Below are positions 38,534 to 47,853 of a DNA stretch of 64,000 bases, in pieces. The DNA comes from Bacteroidota bacterium (GTDB lineage Bacteria > Bacteroidota > Bacteroidia > Flavobacteriales_C > GCA-002722245). Made by a program: the position numbers and the translations under genes. The stretch is from NCBI GenBank assembly GCA_026390935.1, contig JAPLEZ010000153.1:154171-218170 (forward strand). Reading direction: 5' to 3'. How positions within the stretch are numbered: the first letter of the stretch is position 1; each line of letters opens with the position of its first letter. The notes under the pieces are model-generated. The model made no database searches. It saw nothing but the letters and a program-made list of their open reading frames with translations, and was not told where the DNA came from.

Positions 38534-38896
38534 TTGACTTTGTTTTTAAAGTACAATTATAAAGGCATAATGCTATCGCTTGCGATAGCATTTGTTTGTT
38601 TAGTACCCCTGGGTGACAGCCATTCTCCGCGCATTCCTTACTTTGATAAATACATTCATGTTTTTTTGTTTGGGACGCTGACGTTTTTGTGGATTAAAGG
38701 ACTTACTAAGTACGGAAAGAAAAATGCCTTGATAATTTCAGTTATGTGTTGCATTGCTTATGGAGTTTTAATTGAATTACTGCAGGAGCTAATGCAATTG
38801 GGAAGAGCTTTTGAGTGGTTGGATATTGGGGCGGATATAATTGGAGTGTTGCTGGCTTCCATTATTGCATATGAGATTGGGAAGAGAAATCACTAA
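38534..38896 (+). CDS. VanZ-family membrane protein
   Basis: Up to 120 residues with four membrane segments and the VanZ patterns YFDKYIHVFLFGTLTFLW and the polar RAFEWLDIGADIIGVLLA. The TTG at 38534 directly follows the gcvH stop; an ATG at 38570 (residue 13) is an alternative start. Function of VanZ-like proteins outside teicoplanin resistance is unknown. The position after sprA-gcvH is conserved in flavobacteria. Confidence 0.8.
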   Translation: MTLFLKYNYKGIMLSLAIAFVCLVPLGDSHSPRIPYFDKYIHVFLFGTLTFLWIKGLTKYGKKNALIISVMCCIAYGVLIELLQELMQLGRAFEWLDIGADIIGVLLASIIAYEIGKRNH

Positions 38897-38970
38897 CGTG
38901 TTTTCGGGTTTTTTTTATTAAAAATATAATGTAATTTGAATTTGCCTCAGCTAAATAATTATATAATATT

Positions 38971-39363
38971 ATGAAGAAAATTGTTTGTTTACTTTTTGTC
39001 ACTGTAATTTTTTCGTGCACAAAAGATAAGGAGTATACCCACTCATTTTATATCAACAACAAACATTCTGTTGCCATTGATGTGTCCTCCTCTGTTTCCA
39101 ATTTTTCGCGTTTGAATAACACTACAACAATAGTAACTTATGACGATCATATTGAATCAGGGCAAGCATTTTTGTTACGAGAAAAAACGGTTTGGGATAA
39201 AACAGAAGACATTATTTTGACTGACTATTTTGATAAAATAGAAATTTATTCTGGTAATAATAAGTCAAATAAAGAAGTGATGGATATTAAAAAATGGGAA
39301 AAGAATAAATTAAGTGATACAAAAATACAATATACCCTTCAGGTAGATAGTACCTATTTTTAA
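38971..39363 (+). CDS. Putative lipoprotein of unknown function
   Basis: 130 residues starting with a lipoprotein signal (MKKIVCLLFVTVIFSCTKDK, lipobox Cys at 16). The mature part is polar with beta-strand-like alternation. No family recognised. It ends 8 bases from the convergent mgtE gene, and no hairpin lies between them. Confidence 0.6.
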   Translation: MKKIVCLLFVTVIFSCTKDKEYTHSFYINNKHSVAIDVSSSVSNFSRLNNTTTIVTYDDHIESGQAFLLREKTVWDKTEDIILTDYFDKIEIYSGNNKSNKEVMDIKKWEKNKLSDTKIQYTLQVDSTYF

Positions 39364-39371
39364 TATGCAGG

Positions 39372-40715
39372 TTACCCAATAATCATCTGCCCGATATAAA
39401 AGTACAACAACAACCCAAAAATATCATTGGTGGTTGTAATAAAGGGCCCTGTAGCCAAAGCCGGATTCACTTTAAATCTATTGAGCAATAGGGGAATGAA
39501 TGTTCCTAAAATCGCTGCGAATATGATTACTGACAACAAAGCAATACTAACAGTAATGCATGTTTTTGAAGAGAAATCAGACAGGAAATTTACGCCAAAA
39601 AGTATGGCCGAACAAACCAATCCGTTCACCAAACCAATACCCGTCTCTTTGATCAAACGCTGAACAATTGAGCCTTTCAGCGTATTGTTCGCTAAACCTT
39701 GCACAACGATAGCCGAAGATTGAACCCCAACATTTCCACCCATCGCACCAATAAGTGGTATGAATATGACCATTTCAGGATGTTGTGATAAGTCAAATCC
39801 AAGCAATACATGCGCACTTCCAACGCCACCTATCATTCCCATCAGCAACCATGGTACGCGTGCTTTGGTTACCTGCCAAACGGAGTCATGCGCTTCAACG
39901 GTATCCGAGAGACCAGAAGCCATTTGGTAATCCCTTTCGGCTTCTTCCTTGATCACGTCCACCACGTCGTCAATGGTAATTCTTCCTTTCAAACGATTTA
40001 AATCGTCTACCACAGGAAGTACTACTAAGTCGTATTTCTCCATGATTTGCGCTACTTCCGAGCTTTGTGTGTGTGCCTTCACGGAAATAATATCGCGGTT
40101 CAATACATCTTCAATTTTGGTGTTGGTAGGAGTAAGGATCAAACTTTTTAAAGAAAGTGTTCCCAGCAATTTATTGTTTTCATCCACTACATATACGGTG
40201 TGGATGGTTTCTATTTGTTCGGCTTGTTTACGCAGCTCCTGCACACATTCCATCACATCCCAATTGATGTTTACTTTGAAAAGCTCTTTGGCCATTAAAC
40301 CTCCCGCTGAATCATCGGGATAGTTGAGGAGGTCAACAATGTTGCTTGCTTTTTTTACATCGTCGATGAGCGCAATGACTTTGCTTCTTTTTTCTTTTGG
40401 AAGCTCCATGATTAAATCGGCTGCGTCATCCGATTCCATGTAATCAATGGCTTTACGTGCAATTTGTTCAGGCGTTAAACTGTTGAGCAAACCTTCTCGT
40501 TCATCTTCCTCCAACTCCGCAATCGTCTCAGAAATTAATTCACCTGGAACAATATCAAAGAAAGATTTTACTTCCTCAAGAGACAGCTGAGTAGTAATGT
40601 CTGCAATGTCTACAGGATGCAATTCGCTGATCAATGCATTGATCTTATCCAGCGATTCATCCTGAATGGCTTGTTTAAGATCCTTGATTAATTGTTCGTT
40701 GTTCTGGAATTGCAT
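39372..40715 (-). CDS. mgtE: Magnesium transporter MgtE
   Basis: 447 residues: an N-terminal helical superhelix (MgtE_N, about 1-125, acidic), two CBS domains (about 130-255) and five C-terminal membrane segments with the pore motif (IGAMGGNVGVQSSAIVVQGL). The cytosolic domains sense Mg2+ and close the pore. The ATG lies only four bases after a perfect -7 box, which suggests a leaderless mRNA. Confidence 0.95.
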   Translation of the reverse strand: MQFQNNEQLIKDLKQAIQDESLDKINALISELHPVDIADITTQLSLEEVKSFFDIVPGELISETIAELEEDEREGLLNSLTPEQIARKAIDYMESDDAADLIMELPKEKRSKVIALIDDVKKASNIVDLLNYPDDSAGGLMAKELFKVNINWDVMECVQELRKQAEQIETIHTVYVVDENNKLLGTLSLKSLILTPTNTKIEDVLNRDIISVKAHTQSSEVAQIMEKYDLVVLPVVDDLNRLKGRITIDDVVDVIKEEAERDYQMASGLSDTVEAHDSVWQVTKARVPWLLMGMIGGVGSAHVLLGFDLSQHPEMVIFIPLIGAMGGNVGVQSSAIVVQGLANNTLKGSIVQRLIKETGIGLVNGLVCSAILFGVNFLSDFSSKTCITVSIALLSVIIFAAILGTFIPLLLNRFKVNPALATGPFITTTNDIFGLLLYFYIGQMIIG

Positions 40716-40719
40716 GGCG

Positions 40720-40750
40720 CAAAGATAGCTTCTTAAAGTTAAAAGGGAAA
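40720..40750 (-). promoter_or_regulatory. mgtE promoter placing transcription start at the ATG
   Basis: On the minus strand TATCTTTG (40727-40720) is preceded after 19 bases by TTTC (40750-40747), one base off TTTG. The start codon begins four bases after the box, about where transcription itself should begin. Confidence 0.55.
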
Positions 40751-40760
40751 GCGCTGTAAA

Positions 40761-41570
40761 TTAAATTGCGTTTTGATTTTCTACGGCAATCTTTATAAAA
40801 TCTTCTACACTTAATACTTCTGCTCTCAATGATTTAAATTTTTCAGGAACATTTAAGTTCATTGATTTTAGTGCGTTGTGTAAGGTTTTTCTTCTTTGAT
40901 TAAATCCAGTTTTAACAATTTTGAAAAATAGAGTTTCATCGCAAGGCAATTTCTCTCTTTTGTTTCTCTTCAGGCGAATCACTCCCGATTTTACTTTTGG
41001 AGGCGGATTGAAAACTTCGGGCTCAACGGTAAATAAATATTCAATGTCGTAAAATGCTTGCAATAAAACACTGGTGATACCGTAAGTTTTGCTTCCTGGA
41101 GGTGCTGCGATCCTTTCGGCTACTTCCTTTTGAAACATGCCTACTACTTCTGGAACTTTATCGCGATAATCTAAGACTTTGAAAAGTATTTCAGTGGAAA
41201 TATTGTAAGGGAAATTCCCAATTACAGCGAAGGGAGAATCAAAAACTTCATTGAGATGAAGTTGTAAAAAATCGGCTTCTATAATTTCTAGTGCAGGATA
41301 ATTCGTTTTGAGATAGGCCACAGAATCTCTATCAATTTCAACTACTTTGAAGTTTTTTAAGTTGGTATTTGCAACGAGGTATTTTGTTAAAACACCCATT
41401 CCCGGACCAATTTCGATGGCGCTGTTATAGTTTTGGTGAAAAACTAATCCATCGGCAATTGCCTTTGAAATGTTTTCGTCTTTCAGGAAATGCTGACCCA
41501 AATGTTTCTTCGCTCGAACAGCGTCAGAATGTTTGGGGGCGGGGTCGTTGTATTTCGATTCGTACTTCAT
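40761..41570 (-). CDS. rsmA: 16S rRNA dimethyladenosine transferase RsmA (KsgA)
   Basis: 269 residues. AdoMet motif [13 protein letters not shown], motif [10 protein letters not shown] and the C-terminal helical domain ([15 protein letters not shown]) are all present. It dimethylates A1518 and A1519 of 16S rRNA. Divergent from the S41 protease gene; lies upstream of mgtE on the same strand with a 45-base gap that holds the mgtE promoter. Confidence 0.96.
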   Translation of the reverse strand: MKYESKYNDPAPKHSDAVRAKKHLGQHFLKDENISKAIADGLVFHQNYNSAIEIGPGMGVLTKYLVANTNLKNFKVVEIDRDSVAYLKTNYPALEIIEADFLQLHLNEVFDSPFAVIGNFPYNISTEILFKVLDYRDKVPEVVGMFQKEVAERIAAPPGSKTYGITSVLLQAFYDIEYLFTVEPEVFNPPPKVKSGVIRLKRNKREKLPCDETLFFKIVKTGFNQRRKTLHNALKSMNLNVPEKFKSLRAEVLSVEDFIKIAVENQNAI

Positions 41571-41603
41571 ATTAAGTACTAATGTACCACAATTATTTAT
41601 TTA

Positions 41604-41611
41604 TATATTTG
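41604..41611 (+). promoter_or_regulatory. Possible -7 box for the S41 protease gene
   Basis: TATATTTG matches the -7 consensus, but the -33 region has no TTTG. It lies 22 bases before the GTG start. Confidence 0.35.
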
Positions 41612-41633
41612 CAGCTCGTCTAAACAATATTCG

Positions 41634-43706
41634 GTGATCAGAGCTATTAAAACAATGTTTATTTTGTTTTTCCTGTTTGTTCAGGTGAACAATTCTTTTA
41701 GTCAGGATTTGAATTCTTGCAATCATATCAACATGACTGCAGCAATGCTGGATAAATTTCATTTCAGTCCGCCAGCAAAAACATCTGACAACACGCAGAA
41801 AATTCATTTCTCTTTTTATGAATATCTCGACAATGACCAAATTTGTTTCACGCTGGATGAGGTGAAAAAACTGTGTGCAGAAAGTTCTTCCTGCGACTTT
41901 TTTACAAAAGTGACTGAGTTGTATAAAAAAAGGATTTTGCACAACGATTCTTTGGTTGATGTTTATACAGCAAAAGCTTTTGATTTTTCAGTGGCTGAAT
42001 CTATTTCATTTGAAGAAAAACCTACTTTTTCAAAGGCACTCAACCAAAAGGAATTGGATGAACGTTTCAGAAAATTGTTGAAATTGGCAACACTTTCGCA
42101 AATGTTTAAAAGCGTTGACGATTCTGTTAGATACAAGCTTGACAACAAAGTTTATTTGGCGAAGGAGGCTGAATCGCGTGCAGAAGTAAAAAAGAATTTT
42201 CATGAGTTTAAAGAAAGAATGCTCAATCATCCTTCGGGCTATGAGCAATATATGTTGTCGCTGTTTTTAAATGTGCTGGCCGAAAGTTATGATCCGCATT
42301 CCAGTCATTTTACTCCCGGACAAAAAGAGCGTTTTGAAAAGGCATTGTCAAAGGAGTCCTATTCTTTTGGTTTCGGATTGGATGAAAATTCGGAAGGTGA
42401 AGTTTCTATCGCCTACTTAACTCCAGGCGGTGCTGCATGGAAAAACGGACAGATTCATAAAGGTGATGTGTTGTTAAAAATGACTTTGAATAAAAAGGAA
42501 TATGACGTTTCTAAAAAAACAGTCAATCAGGTTTCTGATATTTTAAATTCTGTAAATGCCAACAGCATTACCTTGACTTTCCGAAAAAGCACTGGATTGG
42601 AAGAAAGTGTGACTTTGGAAAAACAAAAAATTGAAGTAGAAGAGAATTTAATTACTGGTGTGATTTTAAACGGAACAAAAAGAATTGGCTACATTTCGTT
42701 GCCGGGATTTTACACGGAATTCGGACAGCAAAATGCTTTGGGTTGCGCCAATGATATGGCCAAAGAAATTTTGAAATTGCAGAAGGATGGTATTGATGGA
42801 CTCATTCTTGATTTGCGTTTTAATGGCGGTGGAGCAGTGGAAGAAGCCTTGGAGTTGGCTGGAATATTTATAAATGAAGGTCCGTTGATGATAGAAAAAA
42901 CTAGCGGACAAAAACCAAAAACATTGATCGATAAAAACAGAGGAACGATTTACAACGGTCCGCTGATAGTTATGGTAAATGGTTCCAGCGCTTCTGCATC
43001 TGAAATTGTAGCAGCCGCTTTGCAAGATTACAATCGTGCATTGATTGTAGGCAGCACCACATACGGTAAAGCTACAGCGCAAATTGTACTTCCTGTTGAT
43101 ACTAATATTTCTTTTACCACCGCTCCTCGTGTGGTGAATAAAGATTATGGTTTTGTTAAGGTGACCATTTCAAAAGTGTATCGCGTGAAAAAAAATAGTC
43201 ATCAAAATACCGGAGTGAAACCCGATGTTGTTTTGCCCGAAGTTTTGGAAAGTTCTCAGGATAAAGAGGCTTCTTATTCAAATGCGTTGCCGAGTGATAA
43301 TGTGGTGAAAGAAATTTACAATTTCACGCCGCTTGCGCCTTTGCCGGCTACTTCAATTGCAGGAAAAAGTACTGCACGTGTGGCAGTGAACAAAGCATTT
43401 GTGAACGTGGTGAAATTGAATCAAAGCTACAAGGTGTTGAGTGATCAGTTTCAAAAAAGCATTCCATTAAATATCACGGAGTATAAAGCACTCAAACAGA
43501 AAATGGATGCTGTGACTGATCAGTTGGATACTCTTGTTCCACCGGCCATTACTTACCAAGTGGAAAACACAACTTACGACAAAACCATCATTCAGGCTGA
43601 TGAACACAAAAAGACAGTGAATGAAAAAACTTTAAAAAATATCAGTGATGATATTTATATTGATGAGACCTATAAAATAATGCAAGATTTAATTGAAAAT
43701 AAATAA
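41634..43706 (+). CDS. S41 carboxy-terminal processing protease (Prc/Tsp-like)
   Basis: 690 residues from a GTG; an ATG at 41655 is an alternative and still keeps the signal peptide (ends NNSFSQ). Layout: N-terminal helical domain, PDZ domain (about 240-310), catalytic domain, and a C-terminal helical part. The Ser-Lys dyad is Ser454 in SASASE and Lys479 in TYGKATAQ, with the 25-residue spacing of E. coli Prc. It degrades or trims periplasmic proteins from their C-termini. Followed after 9 bases by the next secreted protein gene, probably one operon. Confidence 0.92.
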   Translation: MIRAIKTMFILFFLFVQVNNSFSQDLNSCNHINMTAAMLDKFHFSPPAKTSDNTQKIHFSFYEYLDNDQICFTLDEVKKLCAESSSCDFFTKVTELYKKRILHNDSLVDVYTAKAFDFSVAESISFEEKPTFSKALNQKELDERFRKLLKLATLSQMFKSVDDSVRYKLDNKVYLAKEAESRAEVKKNFHEFKERMLNHPSGYEQYMLSLFLNVLAESYDPHSSHFTPGQKERFEKALSKESYSFGFGLDENSEGEVSIAYLTPGGAAWKNGQIHKGDVLLKMTLNKKEYDVSKKTVNQVSDILNSVNANSITLTFRKSTGLEESVTLEKQKIEVEENLITGVILNGTKRIGYISLPGFYTEFGQQNALGCANDMAKEILKLQKDGIDGLILDLRFNGGGAVEEALELAGIFINEGPLMIEKTSGQKPKTLIDKNRGTIYNGPLIVMVNGSSASASEIVAAALQDYNRALIVGSTTYGKATAQIVLPVDTNISFTTAPRVVNKDYGFVKVTISKVYRVKKNSHQNTGVKPDVVLPEVLESSQDKEASYSNALPSDNVVKEIYNFTPLAPLPATSIAGKSTARVAVNKAFVNVVKLNQSYKVLSDQFQKSIPLNITEYKALKQKMDAVTDQLDTLVPPAITYQVENTTYDKTIIQADEHKKTVNEKTLKNISDDIYIDETYKIMQDLIENK

Positions 43707-43715
43707 TCCTTAAAA

Positions 43716-44768
43716 ATGAAAACAATGAAAGTACAATTGAAAGTATTGGCTCTTTTAACGGCCATGATCTTTACAACAGCACACTCTGCTTTTGCACAAA
43801 AACAAACTGCTCTTCAATATCTGGAACTGATTGGCAAGGAGTACGATAAAATTTCTAAAGACAACTGGAAGTACACCAGAACTGTTGCTCACAGCAAAAG
43901 CGCACGCAAAGTGGAAAGTAGCAGAAAAACTTTGGTCACTACCACCATGGATGCAAAAAACAGAGTAAGTAAAATGGCTGCTTTTGAAGGTGACGCTTCT
44001 TACCGTGACGCTGTTGTTAAATTTTTGCAATTGAGTTACGATGTTTTACAACACGACTATGCGAAAATCATGGACATGGAAGAGGTTGCTGAGCAATCGT
44101 ATGATGGAATGGAAGCTTATTTGTTGGCGCAAAAAATTGCTGGAGATAAAATGGAAGCTGCAAGTGATGAGTTGAGTGAAGCACAAAAAAAGTTTGCCGG
44201 CGCGCACAATATCACTTTAGTTGAAAACACAAGTGATGTTCAAAAAAAGATGGCCATTGCATCTCAGGTTTTTGATTATTACAATGTGGTTTATTTAATT
44301 TTCTTCAAAAGCTTTAAACAAGAAGCATACTTGATTGATGCATTAAATAAAAAAGATGTTGCGGCATTGGAACAAAACAAAAGCGCTTTGATGGAAACAG
44401 CAAAAGAAGGATTGGCCAAGTTGGATACCATGAAAGCTTTTAAAGGCGATAGAACGGTTGTGCTTGCTTGTCAGAACGTGTTGAAATTTTACCTACAAGA
44501 AGCTCAGTTAGATGTTCCATTGATGATTGATATGATCATGAAAGCGGATCAGTTTGAAAAGGTGAAAAAATCATTCGATGCCAAAGCGCAAAAAGACAGA
44601 ACTAAGGAAGATGTGGATCAGTACAATAAAATGGTTGCCGACATGAATGCTGCTAGCAATAAGTACAACGTGATGAACGATAAGGAAAACACAAAACGAA
44701 ATACATTAATTGATACTTACAATGCAAAGGTGTTGGCGTTTACTAGTAAATTTGTGCCGGAGGATTAA
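43716..44768 (+). CDS. Secreted helical protein of unknown function (LIC11966-like)
   Basis: 350 residues with a signal peptide (ends HSAFAQ) and otherwise long amphipathic helices rich in Lys, Asp and Ala. It resembles, from memory, the LIC11966 family of surface proteins found in Bacteroidota and Leptospira; no function is known. Next to the S41 protease gene, so it could be a substrate or partner. A terminator follows. Confidence 0.6.
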   Translation: MKTMKVQLKVLALLTAMIFTTAHSAFAQKQTALQYLELIGKEYDKISKDNWKYTRTVAHSKSARKVESSRKTLVTTTMDAKNRVSKMAAFEGDASYRDAVVKFLQLSYDVLQHDYAKIMDMEEVAEQSYDGMEAYLLAQKIAGDKMEAASDELSEAQKKFAGAHNITLVENTSDVQKKMAIASQVFDYYNVVYLIFFKSFKQEAYLIDALNKKDVAALEQNKSALMETAKEGLAKLDTMKAFKGDRTVVLACQNVLKFYLQEAQLDVPLMIDMIMKADQFEKVKKSFDAKAQKDRTKEDVDQYNKMVADMNAASNKYNVMNDKENTKRNTLIDTYNAKVLAFTSKFVPED

Positions 44769-44838
44769 TTGGTATATAAATTCAAAAAGAAAGTCCCTAG
44801 TTAACGTGGTAATGATTTACAATGAGAAACAAAACAGG

Positions 44839-44868
44839 ATAAGGTCATGAAAATGACCTTATTTTTTT
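44839..44868 (+). terminator. Terminator after the secreted helical protein gene
   Basis: Arms ATAAGGTCAT and ATGACCTTAT around GAAA, followed by a run of T. Confidence 0.85.
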
Positions 44869-44912
44869 ATTCTTAATTATTTGAGCGAATAGCTTGTATA
44901 TTTATTATTATT

Positions 44913-45368
44913 ATGTTAATATTTCTAGACATAGATGGTGTAATGGTTCCTGCTAAAAGTTGGAAGAGTCCTGAACTATTAAGTGATGGATTCCCTTCAT
45001 TTAGTTTAAAGGCTGTGAATGTACTTCGGAGTTTGATTTCTGAAGCCACAACCATCATGCTTACAACTTCCCACAAATCAAGATTTACGGCTGGTGAATG
45101 GAAAGATATTTTTGAGAAGCGAGGATTAAGTATTGTAAATATAAAATCCTTAAAGTATAACGTTAATGGTTTAAATAGGAGAGAAGAAATCTTAAACTGG
45201 TTTCATTTAAACTACACCAACGAGAATTTTCTGATTATAGATGACGACAAATCTTTGAATGATTTACCTTCTTTTTTTAAGGATAGATTAATTTTAACTA
45301 GTTCGTTAATAGGTTTAAATGAATCTCATATTGGGGAAATCGAATCTATTTTAAACAAGAAAAAATGA
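44913..45368 (+). CDS. HAD-family hydrolase domain protein (Swiss-army-knife RNA-repair type)
   Basis: 151 residues. HAD motif I is FLDIDGVM (residues 4-11), motif II TTSH, and motif III/IV ENFLIIDDDKSL. The short form with no cap resembles the HAD domain found in 'Swiss army knife' RNA-repair proteins and phage 5'/3'-end processing enzymes, here as a stand-alone protein. A role in nucleic-acid end repair is an inference. Accessory gene; the palindromic repeat at 45448 follows. Confidence 0.7.
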   Translation: MLIFLDIDGVMVPAKSWKSPELLSDGFPSFSLKAVNVLRSLISEATTIMLTTSHKSRFTAGEWKDIFEKRGLSIVNIKSLKYNVNGLNRREEILNWFHLNYTNENFLIIDDDKSLNDLPSFFKDRLILTSSLIGLNESHIGEIESILNKKK

Positions 45369-45447
45369 AATAGCATTTAGATGCTTTATTCATTTTGTCC
45401 CTTATTGTAAATAATCCCCGTTAACGCTACAGACTTTTTTATTGGTA

Positions 45448-45597
45448 AAATCCCTCTGCTGGCACACAGAATTCCATCGCACTTTTCAAAAGGGAGAAGT
45501 GCATTCATCACGCATACTTAAGTAATGTTGTTTGAGAATGGGCTTCTCTTTGGAAAAGCGAGGTGCAAGGGAATTCTGTGCGCCAGCAGAGGGATTT
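45448..45597. repeat. Palindromic intergenic element 1
   Basis: Arms of about 53 bases are imperfect reverse complements; the outer 28 bases (from AAATCCCTCTGCTGGC inwards) differ at one position. The central 40 or so bases are not paired. It fills the gap between the HAD gene and the convergent DUF4286 gene, ending two bases before that gene's stop codon. It resembles a MITE-like or REP-like unit; no transposase or target duplication is visible. Confidence 0.75.
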
Positions 45598-45599
45598 AA

Positions 45600-45902
45600 T
45601 TATTTTATTTCTTCCAAAACCATTTTAAATGTCCCGAATTTTCCGCGATATTTTTCTATCATTTTTTGATTGATAGCATCTGCATGTTGCTTTTCAAAAA
45701 GCTCTAAATGAGTGATTGATTCGCAACGGAATTGAATATTGTAAGCAGTGTCAACTTCTGCAACTGGATGTGTTTTGCTGAATCGGTAATCATTGAATAA
45801 ACCAATGGACATGATGTTTTGTATGTAATGGCTTTTCATCCATTCCATCCATTCGTGTTCAATAGAATCGTCAATTGCGAAGGTGATACTATAAATTATC
45901 AT
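45600..45902 (-). CDS. DUF4286 family protein
   Basis: 100 residues, compact alpha/beta pattern with the family opening IIYSITFAIDDSIEHEW and HADAINQKMIEKYRGKFGTFKMVL near the end. DUF4286 proteins are small, ferredoxin-like-fold cytosolic proteins of unknown function common in Bacteroidota. It lies downstream of a TPR-protein gene on the same strand, with palindromic elements on both sides. Confidence 0.75.
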   Translation of the reverse strand: MIIYSITFAIDDSIEHEWMEWMKSHYIQNIMSIGLFNDYRFSKTHPVAEVDTAYNIQFRCESITHLELFEKQHADAINQKMIEKYRGKFGTFKMVLEEIK

Positions 45903-45916
45903 ACTACAATAAGTAC

Positions 45917-45994
45917 GTCATTGCGAAATTTTTGTACTCAAAAATGAAGCAATCTCATGATGAGTTTGCTTCGTCGTTCCTCCTCGCAATGACG
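45917..45994. repeat. Palindromic intergenic element 2
   Basis: Starts CGTCATTGCGA and ends with its reverse complement; GAAGCAA(T/A)CTCAT is the inner matching part. The right half is a cleaner copy, the left half is partly replaced by an AT-rich stretch. The same CGTCATTGCGAGG...GAAGCAATCTC type palindrome occurs, from memory, between genes of many bacteria. Confidence 0.7.
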
Positions 45995-46018
45995 AACTAG
46001 AGGGAGGACGTTTGCTAT

Positions 46019-47851
46019 TTAAAATTCTTTATCTCCTCTTAATCTTCTAAATCTTTTTCGAGCCTCTTCCACATAAATACTACCTGGAAATTTGAAAAGA
46101 ATTTCCTCGTATTTTTCTTGTGCTTTTGCTTTGTCGTTCAAAATGTTTTCGTACAAATTGGCCAGTTGAAACAATGCGTCGTCGGCCAATAAATCTTTGT
46201 GCTCATATGTTTTTTGCAGTGCATCGGCAGCTTCTGTCCACTGGTGTTTTTTGAGATAAATCTGTGCCCGCAAATACATCACGTCGTCCATCAAATTGTA
46301 ACGCGATTTAAATTCGCTTTCCAAGGAATCTAAAGTAAGTAAGCACAATGAATCTTTGTTTTGAAATTCTAGCAAATCGGCGCGGGCAAACATTTCTAGC
46401 GGTGTAGTGATGGTATCCATAATGGTGTTGCCAGTAATTAGTAATGATAAATACATGGCGTCATTGGCAATGAGTCGGTCGGTGGCAGCTTTCAAAATAT
46501 CCAGTTGTGCTTTCGCCCATTTGAAATCTCCAGTGTAATAAGAAATTTTTGCGTTTCTGTACTTTGCATCCTGCCCCAATACATCAAATTTGAAATCCAA
46601 TTCCACTTGCGAATACAGCAATGATGCATCCCAAATTTTGTTGGAGATTAAATAAATGTCACCCAACTCTAATTTGCATTCTGCAATTTGTTGTGTTGAG
46701 GCACGGGGCATTGCAATAGCCTCTTGAAGTAATTCAATGGCTTTATTGGTGTTGTGCAAGTAAAAAGCCAGTAGATGCGAATAATCCTGCATCATTTCCA
46801 ATGTGAATGTGTTTTTACCCAATTCTTTCAAGCCTGAAACGTAGGCGTTTTCCAGTTCATTTAAATCCTGAGGAGTGTAATCGGGACGAGTTGTAATTTT
46901 TTGATTGAGCACTTTTACATAGTCCATTTTAGCGCGACGGTAGTACATGCTGCTTTCGCCTTTTTCAATTACATATTTCAAAGCTTTGGCAGCAGTTTCA
47001 TAGTCTTCATTTTTCAAACAAAATTCCGAGAGTCTGATTAAGCGCTCACCTTCTTCTCTTTTTCTTTTGTCTAAAGCTTTTGTTTGAATTAATGCAGTGG
47101 AAAATTCTTTTTCCTGAATGAGTTCCCACACCAGCATTTCCAGGTAAAGATCATTGTTGGGATTTTCTTGAATTTTTTTCAGCAGATTGTCTTTCAGTAC
47201 TTTCTTTTTCTTTCCTGAAGCATCGTCGCCAATGGCATTGATCAAGGCGTTTTGCACTTCTGCTAGGTAGCCTTCGCCGTATTCCAGAACAAATAAATAT
47301 TCGTTCATCATCTCGGAAATATTTCCTTGTGATTTGTATACTTCCGCAAGTTCAAACGAAAAGGGATAATCGTTGTGCACTAGTTTTCTTCCTTTCAAAT
47401 AGGTTTGAATGGCCCAGTCGTTTTGTTTTCTTTTGATGAAGCGTGCTGCAGTAAAAATAATTTCCTGGTTGTCGGCAGGCAATAATTGCAAAGCTTTTTC
47501 AAAAGATTTTATTGTTTTTTTTTCGTCGCCTGCAGCAGAAAAAACAAATCCTAAATCAATTTGAAATAAAGTGCTTTGAGGAAATTCTTTTATTTTTTTC
47601 TCTACTAATTTTTCTGCCGACTTGTAATTTTTTGAGCCTACATAAGAGTTTAATAGGTACTCGTAGTTCTCTTCGGTTTTGTATTTTTTGTAGAGTTCCT
47701 CAAAAATTTCCGATGACTTGTCGTAAGCACCTTCGCTATAAAATTGTTTTCCCAGATCAAGCTGGATCTGCATTTTGTCTTGTGCGCCAAGAAAGTAAAA
47801 TGTAAAAAGGCAAAAGCCAAAAATTAATATAGTACGTAAGGACTTTATCAA
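46019..47851 (-). CDS. Secreted tetratricopeptide-repeat protein
   Basis: 610 residues with a signal peptide (ends FYFLGAQ) and TPR-type helix pairs along the whole chain, recognisable in AEKLVEKKIKEFPQS, AAKALKYVIEKGESS and AQEKYEEILFKFPGS. TPR arrays are protein-protein scaffolds; secreted ones in Bacteroidota are common, and no partner can be named. Starts 2 bases after the serS stop on the same strand, so the two are one operon. Confidence 0.75.
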   Translation of the reverse strand: MIKSLRTILIFGFCLFTFYFLGAQDKMQIQLDLGKQFYSEGAYDKSSEIFEELYKKYKTEENYEYLLNSYVGSKNYKSAEKLVEKKIKEFPQSTLFQIDLGFVFSAAGDEKKTIKSFEKALQLLPADNQEIIFTAARFIKRKQNDWAIQTYLKGRKLVHNDYPFSFELAEVYKSQGNISEMMNEYLFVLEYGEGYLAEVQNALINAIGDDASGKKKKVLKDNLLKKIQENPNNDLYLEMLVWELIQEKEFSTALIQTKALDKRKREEGERLIRLSEFCLKNEDYETAAKALKYVIEKGESSMYYRRAKMDYVKVLNQKITTRPDYTPQDLNELENAYVSGLKELGKNTFTLEMMQDYSHLLAFYLHNTNKAIELLQEAIAMPRASTQQIAECKLELGDIYLISNKIWDASLLYSQVELDFKFDVLGQDAKYRNAKISYYTGDFKWAKAQLDILKAATDRLIANDAMYLSLLITGNTIMDTITTPLEMFARADLLEFQNKDSLCLLTLDSLESEFKSRYNLMDDVMYLRAQIYLKKHQWTEAADALQKTYEHKDLLADDALFQLANLYENILNDKAKAQEKYEEILFKFPGSIYVEEARKRFRRLRGDKEF

Positions 47852-47853
47852 AA

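Noticed and set aside
45420..45600. A possible CRISPR-like or direct-repeat array
   Set aside because: The repeated sequence is inverted, not direct, and there are only two arms.
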